A stretch of DNA of 64,000 nt from Betaproteobacteria bacterium (GTDB lineage Bacteria; Pseudomonadota; Gammaproteobacteria; Burkholderiales; CAIKXV01). The stretch covers positions 62,001 through 126,000 of the forward strand of contig JAJTHE010000037.1 of NCBI GenBank assembly GCA_021298815.1. Direction: 5' to 3'. The number at the start of each line of letters is the position of its first letter. The first letter of the stretch is position 1. A program made the position numbers and the translations under genes. Positions 1-7,871 of this stretch are shown here, one piece after another. The notes below the pieces were generated by a model. It was given only the letters and a program-made list of their open reading frames with translations. It had not been told where the DNA came from and did no database searches.

Positions 1-269
1 CAGGCTTCGCAAGCTTCCGGCACATCCTCAGCCTCGCGCCCGACATCATCAAGCTCGACGCCAGCCTGATCCAGCGCATCGATGTCGACCGTGGCAGGCG
101 TGCGCTGGCCGCTGCGCTGATCCGCTTCGCCGAGGAGATCGGCAGCCGCGTGGTAGCCGAGGGCGTCGAGACCGCCGGCGAGCTGCAGGTGCTGCGCGAA
201 CTGAAGGTGGACGAGGCACAGGGGTTCCTGCTGGGGCGGCCGGCGCCGCTGGAGGCGGAGCCGGGCTGA
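1..269 (+). CDS. EAL-domain cyclic-di-GMP phosphodiesterase, C-terminal fragment
   Basis: This is the last 88 codons of a gene that enters from the left edge; the frame starts at base 3. The visible part matches the end of an EAL domain: DIIKLD (a metal-binding aspartate motif), then VVAEGVET with a conserved glutamate, then QGFLLGRP near the C-terminus. EAL proteins hydrolyse cyclic di-GMP to pGpG. The N-terminal sensory or GGDEF part is outside the window, so the input signal is unknown. It ends 13 bases before the stop of a convergent dioxygenase gene. Confidence 0.85.
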   Translation, partial: GFASFRHILSLAPDIIKLDASLIQRIDVDRGRRALAAALIRFAEEIGSRVVAEGVETAGELQVLRELKVDEAQGFLLGRPAPLEAEPG

Positions 270-282
270 GGCGTTCCTTCGG

Positions 283-1143
283 TCAGTGCGTCGCCTCCCC
301 CGCTATGGTCGTGCGGTGCATGTGCCGGCGCACGGAGAAATCGTAGTCGGCCAGCGCGTAGTGCGTGACGCTGCGGTTGTCCCAGAAGATCATGTCGTTG
401 ACGCGCCACTTGTGCCGGTAGATGAACTCCGGCCGCACGGAGTGGCGGAACAGCAGGTCCAGGATCGGCCTGCTTTCCTCCGGAGGCATGCCGACGATGC
501 CCTTGGTGAACCCGGGATTCACGTACAGAGCCTTGCGTCCGGTCACCGGGTGGGCACGGACCATCGGATGCTCGACGGGCGGCGTGCGCGCCCGCGCCTC
601 GGCCGTCAGCGGCGGGCGCTCCTTCAGGTGGGCGAAGTAGGTGTCGTAGGCATGGCTGTAGTCGTGCACGGCCGACAGGCCGCCGATGAAGCGCTTCATC
701 GGCTCGGAGAGCGTCTCGTAGGCCATGAACATGTTGGCGAACATGGTGTCCCCGCCGATCTCGGGCATCTCGTGGCACAGCAGCAGCGAGCCCATGGAAG
801 GCTTCTGCATGTACGAAAGGTCGGAGTGCCAGTACTGGCCGGCATAGACCGCGCCCTTGAGCTTGCCGTCTTCCTTGACGTTGGACACCACGAAGATCTC
901 GGGATGGCCGGGCAGCGCGAAGTCCCCGATCACGTGCGCCTCCAGCGGACCGAAATTCCGGCTGAAGGCGATGTGCTGCTCGGGGGTCAACCCCACGTCG
1001 CGGAACAGGAGGATGCCGTTCTCGCCCAGCGCGCGCTGCAGCACGTCCACCTGGCCTGGCGACGGCGCACGGGTGAGGTCGATGCCGCTGACTTCGGCAC
1101 CGCAGGCCGCGGAGATGCGGCGGATGTTCATCGTGTCGGGCAT
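283..1143 (-). CDS. TauD/TfdA-family Fe(II)/2-oxoglutarate dioxygenase
   Basis: A 286-residue non-haem iron dioxygenase. The iron facial triad is visible as His106-x-Asp108 (in YWHSDLSY) and His261 (in RSVTHYA), with Arg272 or Arg277 as the probable 2-oxoglutarate carboxylate ligand. The conserved HPVTGRKALYVNPGFT segment near residue 198 is typical of the taurine/2,4-D dioxygenase group. An upstream-extended frame exists, but the ATG at 1143 follows an AAAGGA ribosome site and begins the homologous region. It lies 28 bases downstream of the GntR gene on the same strand, so they are probably co-transcribed. The substrate cannot be told from sequence. Confidence 0.88.
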   Translation of the reverse strand: MPDTMNIRRISAACGAEVSGIDLTRAPSPGQVDVLQRALGENGILLFRDVGLTPEQHIAFSRNFGPLEAHVIGDFALPGHPEIFVVSNVKEDGKLKGAVYAGQYWHSDLSYMQKPSMGSLLLCHEMPEIGGDTMFANMFMAYETLSEPMKRFIGGLSAVHDYSHAYDTYFAHLKERPPLTAEARARTPPVEHPMVRAHPVTGRKALYVNPGFTKGIVGMPPEESRPILDLLFRHSVRPEFIYRHKWRVNDMIFWDNRSVTHYALADYDFSVRRHMHRTTIAGEATH

Positions 1144-1171
1144 CGTCGTTCCTTTCGCGGCCGACCGGCCG

Positions 1172-1978
1172 TCAACCTTCGAGGGCTCCGGACGGATCCT
1201 GGAGGTAGTAGTGGCTGCGCGTGTCGACCCGGCTGCGCCGGACTTCGCACGGGACATCGTTGAACGTGTACGCGACCCGCAGGATGTGCAGCACCGGGTC
1301 TTCGGTCGTGAGGCCGAAGACGCCGGCTGCCGCCGCATCGGCGCGGCCTGCGCGGAGCTGCTCGCTCGTGCGGACGATGTTCAGGCCGAACCGGGTCTGG
1401 AACACCGAATAGAGCGTCGGTCCCCCATCGGCCAGCACCCTGGCATTGAGGCCGGGCAGCATCGCACAGGGCACGACGATGTCCGACATCACCACCGGCA
1501 CGCCCTCCACCTTGAGCACGTTCCGGATCTTGAACACCTCCGCGAGGCGCGCCTTTCGGGGAAGGCGAAGCAGGTCCGCCGATTCCGCGTCCGGCTGGCC
1601 GCGCCTGAGCGACAGGACCTCGCTGATCGGCAGCTGCTTCAGGCCGTCGTCGCGCACCACGTGGAAGAACTGATAGATGCTGCGGCGCTCCGCATGCAGG
1701 GACACGAAGGTTCCCTTGCCCTGCTTGCGCGCCAGCACCTTTGCTTCGACCAGGCGCCCGATGGCGGCACGAACGGTGGAGATGCTGACCCCGAACCGGT
1801 CGGCAAGCCTCGATTCGTTCGGCAGGACCTCGCCCGGCTTCCATTCGCCCGAGGCGAGGCTGCGGACCAGGTGGTCGCGAACCTGCTCGTGCAGCGGCTC
1901 GCGCACGTGGAGGGCGGAGTGCGACGTGCGCCGGGCGCCGGCTGCTGCACCGCGGGAATGGTTGGTGGAAATTGTCAT
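1172..1978 (-). CDS. GntR-family (HutC-like) transcriptional repressor
   Basis: A 268-residue regulator. Residues 24-90 form a winged helix-turn-helix with the GntR signature (LPNESRLADRFGVS, then STVRAAIGRLVEAKVLARKQGKGTFV). Residues 110-260 look like a UTRA ligand-binding domain, so HutC-type rather than FadR-type. It is transcribed divergently from a Bug binding-protein gene and ahead of a TauD-type dioxygenase. An inverted repeat at 1985-2000 lies just upstream of its start and inside the Bug promoter, so it probably represses both sides until an effector binds. The alternative ATG at about 1990 (MIRSM) would fall within the operator, so the ATG at 1978 is preferred. Confidence 0.88.
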   Translation of the reverse strand: MTISTNHSRGAAAGARRTSHSALHVREPLHEQVRDHLVRSLASGEWKPGEVLPNESRLADRFGVSISTVRAAIGRLVEAKVLARKQGKGTFVSLHAERRSIYQFFHVVRDDGLKQLPISEVLSLRRGQPDAESADLLRLPRKARLAEVFKIRNVLKVEGVPVVMSDIVVPCAMLPGLNARVLADGGPTLYSVFQTRFGLNIVRTSEQLRAGRADAAAAGVFGLTTEDPVLHILRVAYTFNDVPCEVRRSRVDTRSHYYLQDPSGALEG

Positions 1979-2005
1979 TGATCGAATCATACGAATGATT
2001 ACAAT
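1978..2005 (+). promoter_or_regulatory. Sigma70-like promoter of the 2057 Bug gene
   Basis: TTGATC (1978-1983) and TACAAT (2000-2005) are separated by 16 bases, a good sigma70 match upstream of the Bug gene at 2057. The spacer is occupied by the inverted repeat described at 1985-2000. The assignment is from sequence pattern only. Confidence 0.5.
1985..2000. promoter_or_regulatory. Candidate GntR operator (inverted repeat)
   Basis: AATCAT-acga-ATGATT is a perfect 6-base inverted repeat with a 4-base spacer. It lies between the divergent GntR and Bug starts and within the -35/-10 spacer of the Bug promoter. A dimeric repressor bound there would block RNA polymerase. GntR/HutC regulators bind short palindromes of this kind; assigning it to this GntR protein is inference. 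Confidence 0.5.
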
Positions 2006-2056
2006 GGCCGGCAACCAGAACCGCCCGGCAGAGGCGGTCACCTTGGAGGAGCCACC

Positions 2057-3040
2057 ATGCAAGCGCGGTCCCGCAGGTCGGTGTCGTTGGTGATGGCTGC
2101 AACGGCCGCATGGCTGGGCGCAACCGGCCTGGAAGCATCGGCGCAATCGTTCCCGGCAAAGCCGGTGCGGATGCTGGTCCCGTTCACCGCCGGCAGCGAG
2201 ACCGACTATTTCGCGAGGATCATCGGCCGCAGCCTTTCGGATGCGTGGGGACAGCAGGTGCTGGTCGAGAACCGCGCCGGTGCGGGCGGCGTCGTGGCGA
2301 CCGCAGTGGTCGCGAACGCGATCGGCGACGGCTACACGCTCCTGATGGGTTCCATGGCGCACGCAGTCGTTCCGGCGATGCATGCGAAGCTTCCGTTCAA
2401 CGCGCTGCGCGACTTCTCCGGCGTGTCGCTGGTGGCCGGCGTACCGAACGTCCTGGTGGTCCCTCCGTCCGGCGCGAGATCGGTCAAGGACCTGCTCGCG
2501 CTCGCACGCCAGAAGCCCGGATCGCTCACCTACGGGTCGGCGGGGGTAGGCAGCGGCATGCACATGACTGGCGAACAGTTCCGCATCGCATCCGACATCC
2601 GCGTGGTGCATGTCCCCTACAAGGGCGGGCCGGACGCACTCACCGACCTCCTCGGGAGCCGGATCGACTTCGTCTTCTCGCCGATCGGGCTGGCGATCCC
2701 GCTGGTCCGGGACAAGCGCCTGCTGGCGCTCGCGGTGAGCACCGCGACGCGCTCACCGGCCTTGCCGGACGTCGCGACGGTAGCCGAAGCGGGCGTCCCG
2801 GGATTCGAGTTCGATACGTGGTACGGATTGCTCGCCCCCTCGGGGACGCCGCGCGATCGCACGCGCCAGATCTCCGCCGAAGTCGTCCGCATCCTCGGCA
2901 CGGCGGAAGTGCGCACCGAGTTCGCCAACAGGGGTGCCGTGCCCAGGCCGTCGACGCCCGAGGAGTTCGACCGCTTCGTGAGGTCGGAGATCGAGAAGAT
3001 GGGGAGCATCGTGAAGGCGGCGGGACTGAAGACGGACTGA
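2057..3040 (+). CDS. Bug/TctC periplasmic solute-binding protein (no. 1)
   Basis: A 327-residue protein whose first 30 residues form a signal peptide cut after ASAQ. Family landmarks follow: a first-strand motif PVRMLVPFTAGS (the usual PGG reads AGS), VLVENRAGAGG near residue 75, and VVHVPYKGGPDAL in the ligand-binding half. A GGAGGAG ribosome site precedes the ATG. Bug proteins capture carboxylates or amino acids for tripartite tricarboxylate transporters. The divergent GntR gene and the operator in its promoter suggest induction by its own ligand, perhaps the substrate of the neighbouring dioxygenase. Confidence 0.9.
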   Translation: MQARSRRSVSLVMAATAAWLGATGLEASAQSFPAKPVRMLVPFTAGSETDYFARIIGRSLSDAWGQQVLVENRAGAGGVVATAVVANAIGDGYTLLMGSMAHAVVPAMHAKLPFNALRDFSGVSLVAGVPNVLVVPPSGARSVKDLLALARQKPGSLTYGSAGVGSGMHMTGEQFRIASDIRVVHVPYKGGPDALTDLLGSRIDFVFSPIGLAIPLVRDKRLLALAVSTATRSPALPDVATVAEAGVPGFEFDTWYGLLAPSGTPRDRTRQISAEVVRILGTAEVRTEFANRGAVPRPSTPEEFDRFVRSEIEKMGSIVKAAGLKTD

Positions 3041-3069
3041 AGGCCTGCCGCGGGAGGAAAGACGGGTGT

Positions 3070-3084
3070 CCAGCCGATGGCTGG
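3070..3084. terminator. Small hairpin between convergent genes
   Basis: CCAGCC-gat-GGCTGG is a 6-bp stem with a 3-base loop in the gap between the stop of the + strand Bug gene (3040) and the stop of the - strand dioxygenase (3091). It could terminate transcription in both directions. No T-run follows, so this is weak. Confidence 0.25.
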
Positions 3085-3090
3085 CGCCGT

Positions 3091-4092
3091 TCAACCGTGC
3101 ACCGGCACACCCAGCCGCGCCGGCCCCTCGGCGAACGCCTTCGGCAACGCCCGCGGCCCGGGCAGGTTGAGCCACATGCGCAGCAGGGAGCGCCTGCGCG
3201 CAGGGTCTTCATGGTCCTCGTATCCGGTTCGCCCGTGCAGGATCGCGTAGTTGTTGATCAGCTGCACGTCGCCGGGCTCGAACTGGATGTCGAGCGCATG
3301 CTCGTCGGCAAGCTGCTCCATCACCGCGACCGCCTCGAGTTCGACCTCGCTCAACGGCACGCCGGTCTTCTCGGGTGCCGAGCGGATGAAGCGTGGCGCG
3401 AAACGGCAGGTCAGGCGCCCATCGACCCACGCATAGACCGGCTCGCGATAGACCGGGCTGGTACCAGGCACCTGCTCGCCCCGCCAGTCGATGTCGAAGG
3501 CGCGATAGAGCAGCCCGACCAGGTGCGGGTGCCGCGCGAGCAGTGCGTTGTAGACGGCCATGGAACTGGCGAGCCGGCTGCGTCCACCGGACTTCGAGGG
3601 GTGGATGCACATCAGCCCGACGATGTCCCCGCCGATGTCGGTATGGAAGCCCTGGCTGGCGCGCGTCTGGTATCCGCGCACGGTGCCCTTGCGGATGTCC
3701 AGTCCCTCGTCGCGGACGTTGGCCAGGCGTTCGCCCTTCGGATTCTGCGACAGCGCCTCGCCGACATGCAGCCCGATCCCCCAGAACACCCGCTCCGCAT
3801 CGCCCGGGCCGTAGCCGGCCACGCGCAGCCCCTTCATCTGCACGAACCCGCGCCCGCGGTCGATCTCGTCGATCAGCCGGGGCAGGTCGGCCAGCAGCGT
3901 CGGCACCGGGAAGTCGTCCCGCGTCATCGACAGGTGGTCGACGCCGCGTGCGCGCAGCGTCGACAGCGCCGCGTCGATCTCGTCGAGGGCAGCCTCGGGG
4001 ATGCGGTACAGCCATTCGTCGCTGCGAGCCATCTCGCCGGGACACCATGCCAACCTGCTGTCGATCGGTGTGGTGAGTATCGATGCCGGCAT
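3091..4092 (-). CDS. TauD/TfdA-family Fe(II)/2-oxoglutarate dioxygenase (second type)
   Basis: A 333-residue dioxygenase, clearly divergent from the one at 283. The iron ligands are His150-x-Asp152 (in SQGFHTDIGG) and His286 (in NNYAILHGRTGYED), with Arg305 as the likely 2-oxoglutarate-binding arginine. The 'NNY..LHGR..YED' signature is typical of the TfdA-like branch that includes clavaminate-synthase-like enzymes. The upstream gene on the same strand, 27 bases away, is a Bug binding protein, so capture and hydroxylation of one compound may be coupled. The substrate is not predictable. Confidence 0.85.
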   Translation of the reverse strand: MPASILTTPIDSRLAWCPGEMARSDEWLYRIPEAALDEIDAALSTLRARGVDHLSMTRDDFPVPTLLADLPRLIDEIDRGRGFVQMKGLRVAGYGPGDAERVFWGIGLHVGEALSQNPKGERLANVRDEGLDIRKGTVRGYQTRASQGFHTDIGGDIVGLMCIHPSKSGGRSRLASSMAVYNALLARHPHLVGLLYRAFDIDWRGEQVPGTSPVYREPVYAWVDGRLTCRFAPRFIRSAPEKTGVPLSEVELEAVAVMEQLADEHALDIQFEPGDVQLINNYAILHGRTGYEDHEDPARRRSLLRMWLNLPGPRALPKAFAEGPARLGVPVHG

Positions 4093-4119
4093 CTTCGTCC
4101 CCTCGTCAGGCCATTCGCG

Positions 4120-5088
4120 TCAGTCGAGCTTGATGCCTGCCTCGGTGATCAGCGTGCGGTATTTCTCGATCTCGCCCTTCAGGTAGGCGGTCAGTTCACC
4201 GGGCGCGGTCGTGCGCGGGGAATAGCCGAGCGCCTCGAAGCGCTTGAGCAGGCCTGCCGTGCCGAGCGCCTTGACCGTGGCAGCATGCAGCACGGCGACC
4301 GTCCGGTCGGGCGTGCGCGCAGGGGCGAGCAGTGCATTCCACACGGTCTGCTCGTATCCGGGTACACCGACCTCCGCGAGCGGCGCGATCGAAGGCAGCG
4401 CAGGCGATCGCGTGCGCGTCGTCACCCCGAGCACGCGAAGCTTCCCGGATTCGATGAAGCGGGCCGCGTCGGAGGCAGGCACGAACATCAGCTCTATGCG
4501 TCCGGCGAGCAGGTCGTTGACCCCTGCGGCAACGCCCTTGTAGGGGACGTGCAGCAGGTGGGTCCCGGTCTGCCTGCGGAACAGTTCCCCGGCCATGTGC
4601 TGGGCGCTGCCGTTTCCGGCCGAGCCGAACGACAGGGCGCCCGGCCGCTTGCGGGCCAGCGCGACCAGTTCCGGCACGGTCTTCGCCGGGATCGATGGAT
4701 GCAGGGCCAGCGCGTTGGCGTTCTCTGAAATCAGCGTGATGTGCGCGAAGTCCTTCAGCGTGTCGTAGCGGATCGCCGGATACAGGCTGTGTGCGGTCGC
4801 GTTCGGGCCGAGCCCGCCGACCAGCAGCACATGGCCATCCGGCGTGGCGCGCGCGACGAACTCGCCGCCGATCGTGCCGCCGGCGCCCGGGCGGTTGTCG
4901 ACGATGACCGGCACGCCGAGCACCGGCGCCAGTTCCTCTGCGAGCACGCGGGCCACCACGTCCGCGCCGCCACCGACCGCGAAGCCGACCACCAGTGTCA
5001 CCGGGCGCGCGGGGAAGCCCTGTGCCTGCACCAGCAGGGAAGACATCGCGGTACCCAGGAGAAAGCCGGATTTCAGGAGCGTGCGCAT
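4120..5088 (-). CDS. Bug/TctC periplasmic solute-binding protein (no. 2)
   Basis: A 322-residue binding protein. I start it at the ATG at 5088 (MRTLLKSG), which gives a clean signal peptide ending VQAQ; a longer frame to 5145 adds a charged leader that would spoil secretion. Landmarks are LVVGFAVGGGADVV, PVIVDNRPGAGGTIGG and LLHVPYKGVAAGVNDL. It precedes the 3091 dioxygenase in the same direction with 27 bases between them, so they probably form a two-gene operon. Confidence 0.9.
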   Translation of the reverse strand: MRTLLKSGFLLGTAMSSLLVQAQGFPARPVTLVVGFAVGGGADVVARVLAEELAPVLGVPVIVDNRPGAGGTIGGEFVARATPDGHVLLVGGLGPNATAHSLYPAIRYDTLKDFAHITLISENANALALHPSIPAKTVPELVALARKRPGALSFGSAGNGSAQHMAGELFRRQTGTHLLHVPYKGVAAGVNDLLAGRIELMFVPASDAARFIESGKLRVLGVTTRTRSPALPSIAPLAEVGVPGYEQTVWNALLAPARTPDRTVAVLHAATVKALGTAGLLKRFEALGYSPRTTAPGELTAYLKGEIEKYRTLITEAGIKLD

Positions 5089-5122
5089 GCGATCGATTAT
5101 AGGACTGCGACGGCGGGCAGCG

Positions 5123-5326
5123 CTATGCCGCCGGTCCGAACGCAACCACGCAGGAAGTCATGCCCTGGATGCTTGCCTCGAAGGCTTCACGTCGCACGGT
5201 CGTGTCGTTGTGGAACTTCGTCCATCCCGGTCCAGCGAGGTCGCGGTGCACCGTGCTGCCGTCGATATCCGCCGAGCGCCCGTCGACGGACAGCACGACC
5301 CGTTCATTGCCGTACCTGATCTTCAG
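5123..5326 (-). CDS. Small hypothetical protein, possible CTG start
   Basis: About 67 residues with good GC-third-position codon use, including VVLSVDGRSADIDG and a C-terminal MTSCVVAFGPAA. I recognise no family. There is no ATG, GTG or TTG at the head of the coding-like stretch. A CTG at 5326 overlaps the TGA of the upstream frame (C-TGA, like the common ATGA overlap) and would give a start reading L-K-I-R-Y. It could also be a remnant of a longer gene. It is last in a run of three small - strand genes. Confidence 0.35.
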   Translation of the reverse strand: MKIRYGNERVVLSVDGRSADIDGSTVHRDLAGPGWTKFHNDTTVRREAFEASIQGMTSCVVAFGPAA

Positions 5327-5539
5327 GCCGGTACGAACCGCGCCATGCTTATGCGGTCCATGACATCCCACGCCATCGTCGCCAGCATCACCCCCGCGAC
5401 GGCACAGGCAGGCAACGCGAGCGCCTTGCGCCAGCCAGTAGCACACCCATCCGCTCGCCCCGGCGAACGCGAACAGCCACACCAGGGTCGAGCGGCGCAC
5501 CGGCACTCCCCCGCCGCCCGGCGCTTCACCTACCGCCAT
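5323..5539 (-). pseudogene. Small two-helix membrane protein, apparently frameshifted
   Basis: The ATG at 5539 overlaps the end of the 5530 gene. The first 35 or so codons are strongly GC-third biased and encode a transmembrane helix (LVWLFAFAGASGWVCYW). Coding character then moves to the +1 frame, where GC-third bias resumes and a second helix (LPACAVAGVMLATMAW) runs to a TGA at 5323. The switch is near 5430 (CTGGCGCAAGGCG). Read together, this is one protein of about 72 residues carrying one extra base, or a programmed +1 shift, or a sequencing error. No family is recognised. Confidence 0.4.
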
Positions 5540-5901
5540 GCGCCCTGCTCTTCCAGCAGCACCTTGCTGCCCTCACGCACGCTCAGCAGGCCGCTTTCGA
5601 ACGCCGTGTAGGTGATGCTGCCGCTGCGAAACTCGTAGCCCAGGAACCGGCAGGGCGAGACGCCGTCGGCGCAGAGGGAATGCAGCGTGCGTCCGGTCAA
5701 CGTGATCGAACGTCCGTTCCTGCGGTTCGTTCCCGTGTAGCGGACCTTGTCGCAGGTGACATTGCCTTCCGCGCAGAGGACCTCGATGCGGACTTCGAAG
5801 TTCGGAGTGACCAGGGTCTGTGCTGCCTCGACTGGCAGCACCCAGGCCAGCATTGCGGCCATGGCCAGTGGCGCGATGGAAGTCATGCGACGCATGGGCA
5901 C
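5530..5901 (-). CDS. Secreted hypothetical protein
   Basis: A 123-residue protein with an N-terminal signal peptide (residues 1-27, ending PVEAA) and a mature part with four cysteines (in VLCAEGNVTCDK, SLCADGVSPCRF) that could form two disulfides in the periplasm. The start may instead be the ATG at 5886 (MTSIAPLA). It is the first of three small overlapping genes on this strand. It does not match a family I know. Confidence 0.6.
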   Translation of the reverse strand: MPMRRMTSIAPLAMAAMLAWVLPVEAAQTLVTPNFEVRIEVLCAEGNVTCDKVRYTGTNRRNGRSITLTGRTLHSLCADGVSPCRFLGYEFRSGSITYTAFESGLLSVREGSKVLLEEQGAWR

Positions 5902-6024
5902 GAGTATGCCATGGCGCGCGAACCACCCCGGCAGTGCAAGTCGAGTAGATTACGGGCGGGCAGGCGTGTGCACCACCGCAGGGCTGCCCCCGGCCCCGCT
6001 GTCGCCAACCCGAAGGTCCAAACG

Positions 6025-6945
6025 ATGAAGCTCACCCTGATCGAGAACTTCCGCGCACTGTTCTATGCGCCCTTCTATGCCGCTGCGGAGCTGGGCGCCT
6101 GGCGCGCCGAAGGCCTCGATGTCGGCATGATCACGCCGAAGACCTCGGCCGAGACGATCCAGATCCTGGCCGCCGGCGGCGCCGAGGTCTCCTGGGGCGG
6201 GCCGATGCGGCTGATGATCGCGCTCGACAAGGATCCGGCCTCCGACTCGGTGGCCTTCTGCGAAGTCGTCGGGCGCGACCCGTTCTTCCTGCTCGGCCGC
6301 ACGCCGAACCCGGGCTTCTCGATGCAGGACCTGGTCGGCCCGCGGGTCGCGACGGTGAGCGAAGTGCCGACGCCCTGGATCTGCCTGCAACGCGACCTGG
6401 TGCTGGCGGGCATCGATCCAAAACGGGTGACGCGCGCGCCCGAGCGCACGATGGCCGAGAACGTGGCTGCCCTGCGCGCGGGCGAGGTGGACGTGATACA
6501 GGTGTTCCAGCCATTCGCGCATTCGGTGCTCGCCGCGGGTACGGGGCACCTGTGGTATCGCGCGGCCGACCGCGGCCTCGCCTGCTACACCACGCTCAAC
6601 ACCACGCGAGCCTTCCTGCGCAGCAACCCGGACACCATCCTCGGCGTGACGCGCGCGATGTACCGCACCCAGAAATGGGTGGCGGCGCATTCGGGCGCGC
6701 AACTCGCCGATGTCGTCGCCGGCTACCTGCCCGATATCCCGCGCGACGTGCTCGCCGCCTGCTTCGACGGCTACAAGTCGACCGGGGTCTGGAGCACCGA
6801 CCCGATCGTCCAGCGCGCCGGCCTCGAATGGAAGCGCGACGCGATGCTGTCCTGCGGCGCGATCGGCAAGGCCGCCGCGTACGAAGACTATGTCGACCTG
6901 CAGTTCGCCGAGCGCATCGTGCGCGAGGACCCGCCGTCGATCTGA
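6025..6945 (+). CDS. NMT1/THI5-like substrate-binding-type protein without a signal peptide
   Basis: A 306-residue protein of the NMT1/THI5/SsuA fold. It opens directly with the first strand (MKLTLIENFRALFYAP), shows AAAELGAWRAEGLDV and the GGAEVSWGGPMRLM ligand-loop region, and ends without an anchor. Most bacterial relatives are exported ABC binding proteins. Here the in-frame upstream sequence is not a signal peptide, so it is probably cytoplasmic and may be an enzyme or ligand carrier. It heads a six-gene + strand operon of hydrolase and isomerase-type genes, followed after 29 bases by a deacetylase-like gene. Confidence 0.8.
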   Translation: MKLTLIENFRALFYAPFYAAAELGAWRAEGLDVGMITPKTSAETIQILAAGGAEVSWGGPMRLMIALDKDPASDSVAFCEVVGRDPFFLLGRTPNPGFSMQDLVGPRVATVSEVPTPWICLQRDLVLAGIDPKRVTRAPERTMAENVAALRAGEVDVIQVFQPFAHSVLAAGTGHLWYRAADRGLACYTTLNTTRAFLRSNPDTILGVTRAMYRTQKWVAAHSGAQLADVVAGYLPDIPRDVLAACFDGYKSTGVWSTDPIVQRAGLEWKRDAMLSCGAIGKAAAYEDYVDLQFAERIVREDPPSI

Positions 6946-6974
6946 TCCACCCCGAAGGACTCAACGAGGACAAC

Positions 6975-7871
6975 ATGCTCAAGGAACCCGAGCGGTTCGG
7001 CTATTCACCGGTGTCGCGCAGGCCCGATTTCACCTGGCCGGGCGGCAAGCGCCTTGCGCTGTACGTGTCGGTGAACGTCGAACACTTCCCCTGGGGCCAG
7101 AACTCGGGCCCCGACCTCGACCGGCCGACGCTGCCGTGGAGCCAGCGCAGCTGGCTGTGGCGCGAGTACGGCAACCGGGTAGGTGCATGGCGCCTGATGA
7201 ACCTGTTCGATGAACTCGGGCTTCCCGTCGGCGTCATCGCGAACACCGCGATCTACGACCACTGCCCCGAGGTGTTGGAAGCCCACGTGAAGCGCGGCGA
7301 CGAGCTGATCGCGCACGGCCGCAACCAGGTCGAGCGGCAGATCGAGATGACGCTCGAGCAGGAACGCGAGATGGTGCAGGAAGTCACCCGCACCTTCACC
7401 GAACGCAACGGCGTGAAGCCGGTGGGCTGGATGTCGCCCTACCTGACCCCGAGCGACCACACCACCGACCTGCTGGCCGAGAGCGGCTACCGGTACTGCA
7501 TGGACTGGGGCATCTGCGACGAACAGCCGTTCTTCGTGAAGTCGGCCACCGGCAGCATGCTGGCGATGCCCTATCCGATCGAGCTCAACGACCAGCCGGC
7601 CGTGGTCTACCGGCGCAACACCGGCGCCGAGTACGCCGAGATGCTGGTCGACAACTTCGACGAGCTGCTACGCAGCTCGCAGGACACCTCGCTCGTCTAC
7701 GCGATCTCGATCCATACCTTCGTGGTCGGGCAGCCGTACCGGCTGGCCCGGCTGCGGCGTGCGCTGCAGCACATGCTGTCGCACCGCGACGACGTCTGGG
7801 TCGCGATGCCGAAGGACATCGCCGCACACTACGCCGCGCTGCCACCGGCGCAGCAGCTGCACGCACGATGA
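6975..7871 (+). CDS. Polysaccharide deacetylase-family (PuuE-like) hydrolase
   Basis: A 298-residue protein of the NodB-homology, metal-dependent amidohydrolase-like barrel. It lacks a signal peptide, so it is cytoplasmic. ELIAHGRNQVE (His114) resembles the metal-binding motif of allantoinase-like PuuE proteins, and MSPYLTPSDHTTDLLAESGYRYCMDW matches their substrate-loop region in part. The first metal motif is unorthodox (VSVNVEHFP rather than TFDDG), as in PuuE relatives. It overlaps the next gene by 4 bases (ATGA), indicating translational coupling. A role in opening cyclic amides or deacylating a small molecule is inference. Confidence 0.8.
   Translation: MLKEPERFGYSPVSRRPDFTWPGGKRLALYVSVNVEHFPWGQNSGPDLDRPTLPWSQRSWLWREYGNRVGAWRLMNLFDELGLPVGVIANTAIYDHCPEVLEAHVKRGDELIAHGRNQVERQIEMTLEQEREMVQEVTRTFTERNGVKPVGWMSPYLTPSDHTTDLLAESGYRYCMDWGICDEQPFFVKSATGSMLAMPYPIELNDQPAVVYRRNTGAEYAEMLVDNFDELLRSSQDTSLVYAISIHTFVVGQPYRLARLRRALQHMLSHRDDVWVAMPKDIAAHYAALPPAQQLHAR

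Noticed and set aside
2110-4728. An 872-codon + strand frame across Bug no. 1 and the opposite dioxygenase
   Set aside because: It spans two real genes in other frames, has low-complexity Arg/Gly composition and no recognisable domain.
5160-5363. A 67-codon + strand ORF opposite the small - strand genes
   Set aside because: Codon third-position bias favours the - strand frames, and there is no ribosome site or homology.
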